DNA from: Thermoleophilia bacterium
GTDB taxonomy: Bacteria > Actinomycetota > Thermoleophilia > Gaiellales > SKUG01
DNA length: 14,292 nt
Direction: 5' to 3'
NCBI GenBank assembly: GCA_025964455.1
Contig: JAOPYU010000158.1
Span: 1 to 14,292 of the forward strand
Part shown: positions 5,634 to 10,979 of the stretch, piece after piece
How positions within the stretch are numbered: position 1 is the stretch's first letter
How the letters are laid out: each line of letters starts with the position of its first letter
Notes under the pieces: generated by a model
Told to the model about the DNA's origin: nothing
Databases searched by the model: none
Seen by the model: only the letters and a program-made list of their open reading frames with translations
Made by a program: the position numbers and the translations under genes

Positions 5634-6938
5634 ATGGGAACCATCTCCTTCTCCTCGCTCGGTAACGTCTTTCGCCTGCCGGAGCTGCGCACCAAGCTGC
5701 TCTTCACGCTGGCGATGCTCGCGATCTACCGGCTGGGCTCGTTCATCACGGTCCCCGGCGTCGACACGCAGACGATCAGCGACGCGCTGGGCGGCGGCAT
5801 CTTCGACTTCCTGAACCTGTGGACCGGCGGCGGCCTCGGCAACGCCGCGATCTTCGGGCTCGGCATCATGCCGTACATCACCGCGAGCATCATCACGCAG
5901 CTCATGGCGGTCGTCGTGCCCTCCCTGGCCGCGCTCCAGAAGGAGGGCGAGATGGGCTACATGAAGATCAACCGCATGACCCGCTTCCTCGCGATCGGCC
6001 TCGCGGCGCTGCAGAGCATCGGCTTCTTCCTCGTGCTCAAGTCACAGACCGTCGGCAACGGCGAGTCGGTGTTCGTCAAGGACGCCGACCTCACCAAGGT
6101 GAGCGGCATCGCGCTCATGCTCCTGTTCGTCGTCTCGATGACGACGGGTACCGCGCTGCTCATGTGGATCGGCGAGCTGATCACCCAGCGCGGCATCGGC
6201 AACGGCATGTCACTGCTCATCTTCGCGTCGATCATCTCCGGCATCATCCCGGGCATCCAGACCTGGATGCAGCTGCCGATCGGCACCCGCCTCGCCGTGC
6301 CGGTGCTGCTCGTGGTCGTCACCGCCGCGGTCGTGTTCATCCAGGAAGGCCAGCGCCGCATCCCGGTGCAGTACGCCAAGCGCATGGTCGGTCGCAAGAT
6401 GACGAGCGGCGGGTCCACGTACCTGCCGATGCGCGTGAACATGGCGGGCGTCATCCCGATCATCTTCGCGTCGGCGCTCATGGCGTTCCCGACGCTCGTC
6501 GGCTCGAGCATCCCGAACCAGGAAGTCCAGGACTTCATCAACACGTACCTGGGCCCGTACAGCTACGTGGGCGTGACGATCACCGCCGCGTTCGTGATCC
6601 TGTTCACGTTCTTCTACACGCTCGTGCAGTTCAACCCGGTCGACCAGGCTGACAACCTCAAGAAGTACGGCGGCTTCATCCCCGGCGTGCGCCCGGGTGC
6701 GCCCACCGCGCAGTACCTGAACCGCGTGATCGTGCGGCTGACGTTCTTCGGCGCGCTGTACCTCGCGGTGCTCATCATCATGCCCGCGATCTTCGTGAAC
6801 GTGTTCGGCATCAACCAGCGCGTCTCCAACGCGTTCGGTGGTACCACCATCCTCATCGTCGTGGGCGTGGCGCTCGACACGATGCGCCAGATGGAGTCGC
6901 AGCTCGTCATGCGCAACTACGAGGGCTTCCTGAAGTAG
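5634..6938 (+). CDS. secY: Preprotein translocase channel subunit SecY
   Basis: 434 aa, the normal length. SecY is the ten-TM protein-conducting channel of the inner membrane, working with SecE, SecG and SecA. Family motifs are evident: the N-terminal PELRTKLLFTLAMLAIYRLGS region (core LRTKLLFTLAMLAIYRLG), FGLGIMPYITASIITQL (signature 1), LMWIGELITQRGIGNGMSLLIF (signature 2 region, core GELITQRGIGNGMSL), GRKMTSGGSTYLPMRVNMAG with the cytosolic loop C4, and NLKKYGGFIPGVRPG in loop C5 with the conserved Arg needed for SecA/ribosome contact. The ATG at 5634 begins the standard N-terminus. It lies 54 nt after the potassium-channel gene instead of directly after rplO, and it is not followed by adk: the next gene is minus-strand rsgA. 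Confidence 0.97.
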   Translation: MGTISFSSLGNVFRLPELRTKLLFTLAMLAIYRLGSFITVPGVDTQTISDALGGGIFDFLNLWTGGGLGNAAIFGLGIMPYITASIITQLMAVVVPSLAALQKEGEMGYMKINRMTRFLAIGLAALQSIGFFLVLKSQTVGNGESVFVKDADLTKVSGIALMLLFVVSMTTGTALLMWIGELITQRGIGNGMSLLIFASIISGIIPGIQTWMQLPIGTRLAVPVLLVVVTAAVVFIQEGQRRIPVQYAKRMVGRKMTSGGSTYLPMRVNMAGVIPIIFASALMAFPTLVGSSIPNQEVQDFINTYLGPYSYVGVTITAAFVILFTFFYTLVQFNPVDQADNLKKYGGFIPGVRPGAPTAQYLNRVIVRLTFFGALYLAVLIIMPAIFVNVFGINQRVSNAFGGTTILIVVGVALDTMRQMESQLVMRNYEGFLK

Positions 6939-6967
6939 CCGCCTGACGCGGCGCATTGCTGCTTTGC

Positions 6968-7004
6968 AAGGGCTCCAACGCACCACCAGTGCGATGGAGC
7001 CCTT
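6968..7004 (+). terminator. Strong intrinsic-type terminator after secY
   Basis: AAGGGCTCCA (6968-6977) pairs with TGGAGCCCTT (6995-7004), then an A-A mismatch, then CGCAC (6979-6983) pairs with GTGCG (6989-6993) around CACCA. This gives 15 bp in all, followed by TCTCATT. It begins 29 nt after the secY stop and probably ends secY transcription. The stem could also act on minus-strand transcripts coming from rsgA. Confidence 0.9.
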
Positions 7005-7056
7005 TCTCATTGCACTGCTTGGTCGGGCGGCTCCGTCCACGTAGGGGTCACCGGCG

Positions 7057-7104
7057 CTCCGGGATTGCCCCACCACAGAGGGTCGTGGGGCGTCCACTCC
7101 GGAG
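7057..7104. repeat. Hairpin unit 0 (divergent)
   Basis: Outer arms CTCCGGG (7057-7063) and TCCGGAG (7098-7104) pair over 7 positions with one G-T. The inner arms GCCCCAC (7067-7073) and GTGGGGC (7085-7091) are perfect and enclose 11 nt. The geometry differs from the other units (longer inner stem, unequal internal loop), so membership in the same family is uncertain. Confidence 0.55.
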
Positions 7105-7105
7105 G

Positions 7106-7156
7106 TCACTTCGTCCGGACATCTGAGGTCGTGCGACGGATATGCGGACGAAGTGT
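7106..7156. repeat. Hairpin unit 1
   Basis: CACTTCGTCCG (7107-7117) and CGGACGAAGTG (7145-7155) are perfect 11-bp complements enclosing 27 nt. The inner stem is TCTG (7122-7125) with CGGA (7137-7140), including one G-T pair. Relative to unit 4, outer-stem pairs 2, 5, 6, 7 and 8 are changed on both sides so that pairing is kept. Confidence 0.8.
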
Positions 7157-7174
7157 CAACGCCCGTTCGACTGC

Positions 7175-7223
7175 GTCCAGACTTCGGTGTCACAGGGCAG
7201 GTGATCCGGACGGGGTGCTGGAC
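7175..7223. repeat. Hairpin unit 2 (degenerate)
   Basis: GTCCAG (7175-7180) pairs with CTGGAC (7218-7223); two mismatches follow, then TTC with GGG through two G-T pairs and one C-G. The enclosed segment is 27 nt, as in the neighbouring units. The inner stem is shifted: TCAC (7190-7193) with GTGA (7201-7204). Confidence 0.55.
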
Positions 7224-7238
7224 TGACGCTCCACGGGC

Positions 7239-7289
7239 CGACTGAATCCGAATTCGTACGCCGATGCAGGACGCTCTCGGATCCGGTCG
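7239..7289. repeat. Hairpin unit 3
   Basis: CGACTGAATCCG (7239-7250) pairs with CGGATCCGGTCG (7278-7289) with one G-T and one A-C mismatch. The inner stem is CGTAC (7255-7259) with GGACG (7269-7273), 4 of 5 paired, and the loop is 9 nt. It is about 74 percent identical over 50 positions to unit 4, which starts 62 bp later, so the two are a diverged direct repeat. Confidence 0.75.
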
Positions 7290-7300
7290 CGGGCGACTGA

Positions 7301-7351
7301 CGACCGAATCCGGGTTCGTCCCTCAGGTCAGGACGTCCTCGGATTCGGTCG
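7301..7351. repeat. Hairpin unit 4 (perfect outer stem)
   Basis: CGACCGAATCCG (7301-7312) and CGGATTCGGTCG (7340-7351) are perfect 12-bp complements. The inner stem CGTCC (7317-7321) / GGACG (7331-7335) is also perfect; it is set off by 4-nt internal loops GGTT and TCCT and capped by a 9-nt loop. It is the unit nearest the rsgA stop (60 nt away), so on the minus strand it could end rsgA transcription. Confidence 0.8.
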
Positions 7352-7388
7352 CACCGCCACGTCGCCGCATCGCCGCATGACCGCATCG

Positions 7389-7420
7389 CGTCGTCAGCGT
7401 CGTCAGCGCCGTCAGCGCCG
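7389..7420. repeat. 9-bp tandem repeat spanning the rsgA stop codon
   Basis: CGTCGTCAG at 7389-7397 and 7398-7406, CGCCGTCAG at 7407-7415, then a partial copy to 7420. Read on the minus strand each copy starts with TGA in the rsgA frame, so the gene has three successive in-frame stops. Just beyond, 7363-7387 contains three looser copies of a CCGCAT motif. This looks like local replication slippage. Confidence 0.75.
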
Positions 7421-8632
7421 CTCGGGGTACTCGCCGCGGCGGCGGGCCTTGGTGTAGCCGCGTGCCTTCGTCATGAACTCCGCGCTGAGTTCACGACGCA
7501 CGCGCTCGTCGACACGGGCCTGGGCGCGGCGCGTCTCGCGCTCGAGCTTGCGCCACTCGCTGACCGCGTGCGCGGGCAGGTCGCCCGCCTCGATCGAGGC
7601 ATCGACCGCACACCCGGGCTCGCCGTCGTGGTGACAGTCGCGGAAGCGGCAACGCGCGGCGAGCTCGCTGATCGCCGTCGACTCGAGCGCCGCGGTGTCG
7701 ACGTCGGCGTGCATGCCGACCGAGCGGATGCCCGGCGTGTCGACGAGCAGGGCCCCGTGCGGCAGCGGCACGAGCCGACTGACGCTCGTCGTGTGACGAC
7801 CGGTGCCCGTCGCGCGACGATCACCCACCGCGAGCAGCGGCTCGCCGATGAGCGCATTGGCGATCGACGACTTGCCGGCACCGGACGCGCCGACGATCGT
7901 CGCCGTCGTGCCCGGACCGAGCAGGTCGCGGACCTCCTCGATGCCACGACCATCGACGATGCTGGTGACGATCGTGGGCGCCCCCGCGATCTCGTCGGGG
8001 AGATCGGCGAACGAAGCTCGATCGTCGCCATCCTCGAGGCGATCGGCTCCGGTCAGGAGCACGACGACCTCGATGCCGCCCGCAGCGGCGATCGCCACGA
8101 AGCGCCCGATGCGCGCCGTGTTGATCGATCGGTCCGGGTCGAGTGCCTCCGCGACGAGGACCAGGTCGAGGTTCGCCGCAAGTGCCTGCGGCGCGCTCAC
8201 CCCGTCGACGCGACGCCGCGCGAGCACGCCGTCACGCGGCAGGCGGGCACGGGCGAACCCGTACCCGTCAGCCCCGAGCTCCGGCGGCTCGATGAGCATC
8301 CAGTCGCCGACGACGGCCGGATCGAGGACGTCATCACCCGTGGGCGCGGACCGATCGCGCACGTGGCGAAGCGTGGCGTCGCCGGCAGCGACGAGCAGCA
8401 TGCGCCCGCGATCGACCCGAACGACGCGGGCAGGGATGGCGGCTGGATGTTCGGAGAGGAGGTCGACGGGAGCCGAGCGCGCAGCGCGCGCCCAGCCGAG
8501 CCCGGCGAGGTCGAAGGGTGCGAACGACGCCTCGAAGGCGGCTCGCGTCGTGGTGGACTGGGAATCGCGCACCGGAGTGCGCGGAAGGTCGGCGGGCACG
8601 GATGCGCCCGGCGAGGAGCGATGCTGATGCAA
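7412..8632 (-). CDS. rsgA: Ribosome small-subunit-dependent GTPase A (RsgA)
   Basis: Up to 406 aa. RsgA is a circularly permuted GTPase that tests late 30S subunits and releases assembly factors. Order seen: N-terminal OB-like domain (about residues 45-145, with GLGWA before it), G4 position (LLTGAD, 192-197), G1 P-loop GASGAGKSS (248-256), G3 DTPG (298-301), and the C-terminal zinc site CRFRDCHH..EPGC with Cys328, Cys333, His335 and Cys341. The G4 motif, normally NKxD or TKxD, reads T-G-A-D, lacking the Lys. The start is uncertain: TTG at 8632 (with AGGA 10 nt upstream) or GTG at 8599; the first 30 residues look non-conserved. It interrupts the usual secY-adk linkage on the opposite strand. 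The plus-strand frames opposite are shadows. Confidence 0.93.
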   Translation of the reverse strand: MHQHRSSPGASVPADLPRTPVRDSQSTTTRAAFEASFAPFDLAGLGWARAARSAPVDLLSEHPAAIPARVVRVDRGRMLLVAAGDATLRHVRDRSAPTGDDVLDPAVVGDWMLIEPPELGADGYGFARARLPRDGVLARRRVDGVSAPQALAANLDLVLVAEALDPDRSINTARIGRFVAIAAAGGIEVVVLLTGADRLEDGDDRASFADLPDEIAGAPTIVTSIVDGRGIEEVRDLLGPGTTATIVGASGAGKSSIANALIGEPLLAVGDRRATGTGRHTTSVSRLVPLPHGALLVDTPGIRSVGMHADVDTAALESTAISELAARCRFRDCHHDGEPGCAVDASIEAGDLPAHAVSEWRKLERETRRAQARVDERVRRELSAEFMTKARGYTKARRRGEYPERR

Positions 8633-8683
8633 CGGAAAACCGTCCTGTGAAGCAGGAACGGGTCGACGAAGACGGCCGGCGGG

Positions 8684-8701
8684 CCGCCGCTCACGCGGCG
8701 G
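8684..8701 (-). terminator. GC-rich hairpin between a 20-codon ORF and rsgA
   Basis: Perfect 7-bp stem CCGCCGC/GCGGCGG. On the minus strand the loop reads GTGA, a GNRA tetraloop, and the hairpin starts directly after the stop codon of the small ORF at 8702-8764. No clear T-tract follows on the minus strand (TCTTCG comes 11 nt later). It may be an attenuator or a simple mRNA structure in the rsgA leader. Confidence 0.45.
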
Positions 8702-8764
8702 TCAGGAGCCGGAGGCCACACTCGACCCGGGTGCGGCGCAGGCGATGCAGGCGATGTCTGGCAT
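8702..8764 (-). CDS. Possible 20-residue leader peptide upstream of rsgA
   Basis: ATG at 8764 on the minus strand opens 20 codons ending in TGA: MPDIACIACAAPGSSVASGS. GGAG (8774-8771) lies 6 nt before the ATG, a better ribosome binding site than that of rsgA itself. The peptide has two Cys and several Ala and Ser residues, and its stop abuts a GC-rich hairpin; rsgA begins 69 nt further. A promoter-like pair lies about 60 nt upstream. This arrangement is what a transcription-attenuation leader would look like, but an ORF of this size can occur by chance. I do not recognise the peptide. The 335-bp gap 8633-8967 otherwise holds only this leader and the adk upstream region. Confidence 0.4.
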   Translation of the reverse strand: MPDIACIACAAPGSSVASGS

Positions 8765-8825
8765 GTCGCGCTCCTCTCGGGTCGGTGGCGATTCGGCCGC
8801 GGTGGTGCGGCCGAGCAACCTCCTG

Positions 8826-8854
8826 ACGGTAGCGCGTCGGCGCACGCCGCGCAA
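8826..8854 (-). promoter_or_regulatory. Candidate minus-strand promoter for the rsgA leader
   Basis: On the minus strand TTGCGC (8854-8849) and TACCGT (8831-8826) are separated by 17 nt, a reasonable housekeeping -35/-10 pair for a high-GC genome. Transcription would start near 8819, giving about 55 nt of leader before the 20-codon ORF and close to 190 nt before rsgA. Confidence 0.45.
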
Positions 8855-8896
8855 CCCCGCCCGACACCCCGCCGTGCCCGCGATCCACGCCCGAGG

Positions 8897-8902
8897 TAGA
8901 CT
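8897..8902 (+). promoter_or_regulatory. Candidate -10 element (TAGACT) upstream of adk
   Basis: GGTAGACTTGG contains a TAnnnT hexamer at 8897-8902. A start near 8909 would leave a leader of about 59 nt carrying the adk ribosome binding site. No convincing -35 is visible 17 nt upstream. It would be divergent from the rsgA-leader promoter. Confidence 0.35.
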
Positions 8903-8967
8903 TGGCACTTCACGCGGACGATGGATTTCGGCGCTGCGACGGCGCGCGCCACTGGAGGCTGAGCGAC

Positions 8968-9636
8968 ATGCATACACCGACGGTGCTGATCATGGGCCCG
9001 CCCGGAGCGGGCAAGGGCACGCAGGCGGGCCACCTCGTCGAGGCGTACGGCCTCCGCCACGTCGCCACGGGCGACCTGCTCCGCGATGCCGTCGCGAACG
9101 AGACCGAGCTCGGCCTGCAGGCGAAGGGCTTCATGGACGCCGGCAACCTCGTGCCCGACGCGCTCATCATCGGACTCATCCGCGAGGTCGCCGCCGACCT
9201 GCCCGACGACTCCGGCATCCTGCTCGACGGGTTCCCGCGCACGCGAGCCCAGGCCGTCGCCCTCGACGAGACGCTCGGGGTGCTCGACCGCGACGTCGAC
9301 GTCGTGCTCGACATCCGCGTCCCCGACGACGTGCTCGTGGAGCGCCTGTCCGGTCGCTGGATCTGCCGCACGTGCCAGACGCCCTACAACGTGAACACCC
9401 GTCCGCCCAAGGTCGAGGGCGTGTGCGACCTCGATGGTGGCGAGCTGTACCAGCGCAGCGACGACACCGCAGATGCGGTGCGCAATCGCCTGCAGGTCTA
9501 CGCCGACCAGACCGCGCCCGTCGCCGGCTACTACGCCGACCACGGCAGCCTCGTCACCATCGACGGCAACCAGTCCGCCGACGAGGTGCGCGCCGCGCTC
9601 GACGCCGCGATGCACCCGGTCACGACCGGCAGTTGA
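8968..9636 (+). CDS. adk: Adenylate kinase, long form with zinc-type LID
   Basis: 222 aa. Adk catalyses ATP + AMP = 2 ADP in the cytosol and balances the adenylate pool. The P-loop GPPGAGKGT (10-18), TGDLLR AMP-binding segment (34-39), DGFPRT (87-92) and the LID with RLSGRWIC are all present. The LID has Cys133, Cys136, Cys153 and Asp156, the C-C-C-D zinc set known from Geobacillus-type long adenylate kinases. GGAGG at 8954-8958 lies 9 nt before the ATG at 8968, which decides the start against a longer frame from 8902. It follows the divergent rsgA leader and overlaps or nearly abuts the next gene, suggesting a two-gene unit with the membrane protein. Confidence 0.97.
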   Translation: MHTPTVLIMGPPGAGKGTQAGHLVEAYGLRHVATGDLLRDAVANETELGLQAKGFMDAGNLVPDALIIGLIREVAADLPDDSGILLDGFPRTRAQAVALDETLGVLDRDVDVVLDIRVPDDVLVERLSGRWICRTCQTPYNVNTRPPKVEGVCDLDGGELYQRSDDTADAVRNRLQVYADQTAPVAGYYADHGSLVTIDGNQSADEVRAALDAAMHPVTTGS

Positions 9637-9641
9637 CCCGC

Positions 9642-10463
9642 GTGCGCGTCCGGCGCATCAGTTCGCTGTACCGCTCGATCGTGCCGTGGAACCCCGCCAC
9701 GGGCTGGGCGCTGTCGACGTCGTGCTCCGTGTTCGTGTCGGCGAGCTTCGCGCACGGCGTCACCGCGGGCTTCCGCGGCGCCGTCGCGGTGTTCCTCGCG
9801 TGGGCGATCACCCGTGAACTCGCGCCGAAGCGTGGCATCGCATCCATGCTCGCGCCGTTCGCCGGCGTGGCGTTCGCGATCCCCGGCGACACCGACCTGC
9901 TCGCCTGCGTCGGCGTGCTGCTCGCCGCACGGGTCGCGTCCCGCAGCATCGGCGACCCGCCGACACCCATCGACCGCATCGCGCTCGTGCCGATCGCCGG
10001 CTGGCTCGCGACGCGCCCGGTCGGGCTGCCGGTGGCGCTCATCCTCGCCGCCGTCGTGTTCGTCCAGGACCACGACCGACGCCTGCGCTTCACCGGCGCG
10101 CTCATGCTCGTCGCCGCGCTCGCCGTCGGGTCGACCGAGGGAACCCTCACCGCGCGCGGCGGGTGGGAGGATCCCGCGCTCGCAGCGCAGGCGCTCATGG
10201 CGCTCGCAGCGGGCTGCGCGATCGTGCTGCTCGCCTGGCCACTTCCGCGCCTGCTGCGGACGCGCGACGATCGCCGTCGCGGCCCGCTGCACGGCGCACG
10301 CATCCGGGTCGCGCGCGTGGTGACGATCGCAGCGGTCGCTGCCGCGGTCGTGTGGGTCGGCACGTCAGGCGTGTTCGAGCTCTCGTCCGCATCAGCCGCG
10401 ATCGTCGCGGCAGCACTCGGCGGCGCCGGCGCTCGCGCCGCACGCACCCCCGACACCGACTGA
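9642..10463 (+). CDS. Unrecognised polytopic membrane protein
   Basis: 273 aa from GTG at 9642; a TTG at 9633 overlapping the adk stop (TTGA) would add three residues. No ribosome binding site is clear for either, which suggests coupling to adk. Hydrophobic stretches rich in Ala, Val and Leu lie at about residues 22-40, 46-57, 66-80, 86-100, 110-123, 127-141, 150-163, 180-199, 226-243 and 250-265, so eight to ten membrane segments are likely. A basic loop (RLLRTRDDRRRG) falls at about 203-214. There is no catalytic motif or family signature that I recognise. High third-position GC, length and tight linkage to adk support a real gene. It converges on the minus-strand gene ending at 10499. Confidence 0.75.
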   Translation: MRVRRISSLYRSIVPWNPATGWALSTSCSVFVSASFAHGVTAGFRGAVAVFLAWAITRELAPKRGIASMLAPFAGVAFAIPGDTDLLACVGVLLAARVASRSIGDPPTPIDRIALVPIAGWLATRPVGLPVALILAAVVFVQDHDRRLRFTGALMLVAALAVGSTEGTLTARGGWEDPALAAQALMALAAGCAIVLLAWPLPRLLRTRDDRRRGPLHGARIRVARVVTIAAVAAAVVWVGTSGVFELSSASAAIVAAALGGAGARAARTPDTD

Positions 10464-10478
10464 CACCTCGCGATCCGC

Positions 10479-10492
10479 CGCCCGGTCGGGCG
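10479..10492. terminator. Short GC hairpin between convergent genes
   Basis: CGCCC (10479-10483) pairs with GGGCG (10488-10492) around GGTC. It lies in the 35-nt gap between the membrane-protein stop and the stop of the minus-strand gene, where a bidirectional terminator would be expected. The stem is only 5 bp with no T-tract, so the call is weak. Confidence 0.35.
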
Positions 10493-10498
10493 TGTGCG

Positions 10499-10918
10499 CT
10501 ACTGGTCCTCGAGGGCGTGTCGACCGTCCCCCTCGAACGTGCGCTCGTCGCCCGAGAACTCCACCTCGTCGGTCGCGTCGAGCTGCCCCTGCACGGTGTC
10601 GCGGCCCAGCTCCCCGCTCGAGGTCTGCGTCTCGCTCGGATCGGTGCCGGCCCCGGGCGAGCCGATCGTGGAGCCGCCCATCGAGTCCGTGCTGTCGGAT
10701 CCGCCCGCGTGCGTGGCAGTGATGACGTTCTCGCCGTCGTCCGTGGCGTTGTCGGACAGGTCCGCCTGCTCGTAGATCGGGACGCCCGTGTCGCGCTCCA
10801 TCCACTGCTCCTGGGCGATGAGCCCCTGTTCCATCTCCATCTGGGCCTGGTGGCGCTCCCGAGCAGCCTGCTCGCCGTCGCGCAGTGCCTCTGCCTCTCG
10901 CTCGACCATGTGGTCCAT
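10499..10918 (-). CDS. Hypothetical acidic, low-complexity protein
   Basis: 139 aa from ATG at 10918, or 136 aa from ATG at 10909. GGAGGG directly abuts the first ATG and sits 9 nt before the second, so the second (MVEREAEALRD) is the better-placed start. Residues about 1-50 are charged and likely helical (EREAEALRDGEQAARERHQ, then QMEMEQGLIAQEQWMERDTG), possibly a coiled coil. The remainder is Gly/Ser/Thr/Asp-rich and strongly acidic, probably disordered. There is no signal peptide or membrane segment and no family I recognise. Third codon positions are almost all G or C on this strand, which supports coding. It diverges from map across 61 nt and converges on the membrane-protein gene. Confidence 0.7.
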   Translation of the reverse strand: MDHMVEREAEALRDGEQAARERHQAQMEMEQGLIAQEQWMERDTGVPIYEQADLSDNATDDGENVITATHAGGSDSTDSMGGSTIGSPGAGTDPSETQTSSGELGRDTVQGQLDATDEVEFSGDERTFEGDGRHALEDQ

Positions 10919-10952
10919 CCCTCCGGGTTCGTGGTCTCGCACCACACGTGCC

Positions 10953-10966
10953 CGGATGCGCATCCG
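10953..10966. promoter_or_regulatory. 14-bp perfect palindrome in the divergent gap before map
   Basis: CGGATGCGCATCCG is fully self-complementary. It ends 13 nt before the map ATG and directly precedes a -10-like hexamer, in the 61-nt gap shared with the minus-strand hypothetical gene. The position suits a repressor operator, though the regulator is unknown. Confidence 0.4.
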
Positions 10967-10967
10967 A

Positions 10968-10973
10968 TACGCT
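10968..10973 (+). promoter_or_regulatory. Candidate -10 element (TACGCT) just upstream of map
   Basis: TACGCT ends 6 nt before the map ATG, and no ribosome binding site is seen between them. The spacing is that of a leaderless transcript starting at the ATG. No clear -35 is visible. Confidence 0.35.
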
Positions 10974-10979
10974 TCGACC

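Larger units (their letters stand above)
7057..7351. repeat. Cluster of five compound hairpins (REP/BIME-like array)
   Basis: The 473-bp gap between convergent secY and rsgA has no credible gene. After the secY terminator it holds five consecutive two-stem hairpins: 7057-7104, 7106-7156, 7175-7223, 7239-7289 and 7301-7351. The last four have centres at about 7131, 7199, 7264 and 7326, a spacing of 68, 65 and 62 bp, and each encloses exactly 27 nt between its outer arms. Three of them share a template of 51 positions: outer stem 1-12/40-51, 4x4 internal loop, inner stem 17-21/31-35, 9-nt loop. Outer-stem positions 3-4 (AC) and 9-12 (TCCG), with their partners CGGA and GT, are invariant in these three. 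The others differ with matching changes in the partner. The location resembles REP/BIME clusters, but I know no family with this sequence. Confidence 0.8.

Noticed and set aside
7057..7351. CRISPR array or integron attC sites
   Set aside because: The units are palindromic and diverged, not identical direct repeats with unique spacers, and the attC core sites (GTTRRRY with RYYYAAC) are not seen.
7568..8650. Long plus-strand open frames opposite rsgA
   Set aside because: Their products are Arg/Ala-rich with no family motif, while the minus strand has the full RsgA motif set. They are shadows of a high-GC gene.
8745..9632. Upstream part of the frame that ends at 10463
   Set aside because: It overlaps adk in another frame and reads as Arg/Pro/His-rich shadow; only the part after about 9633 looks like a protein.
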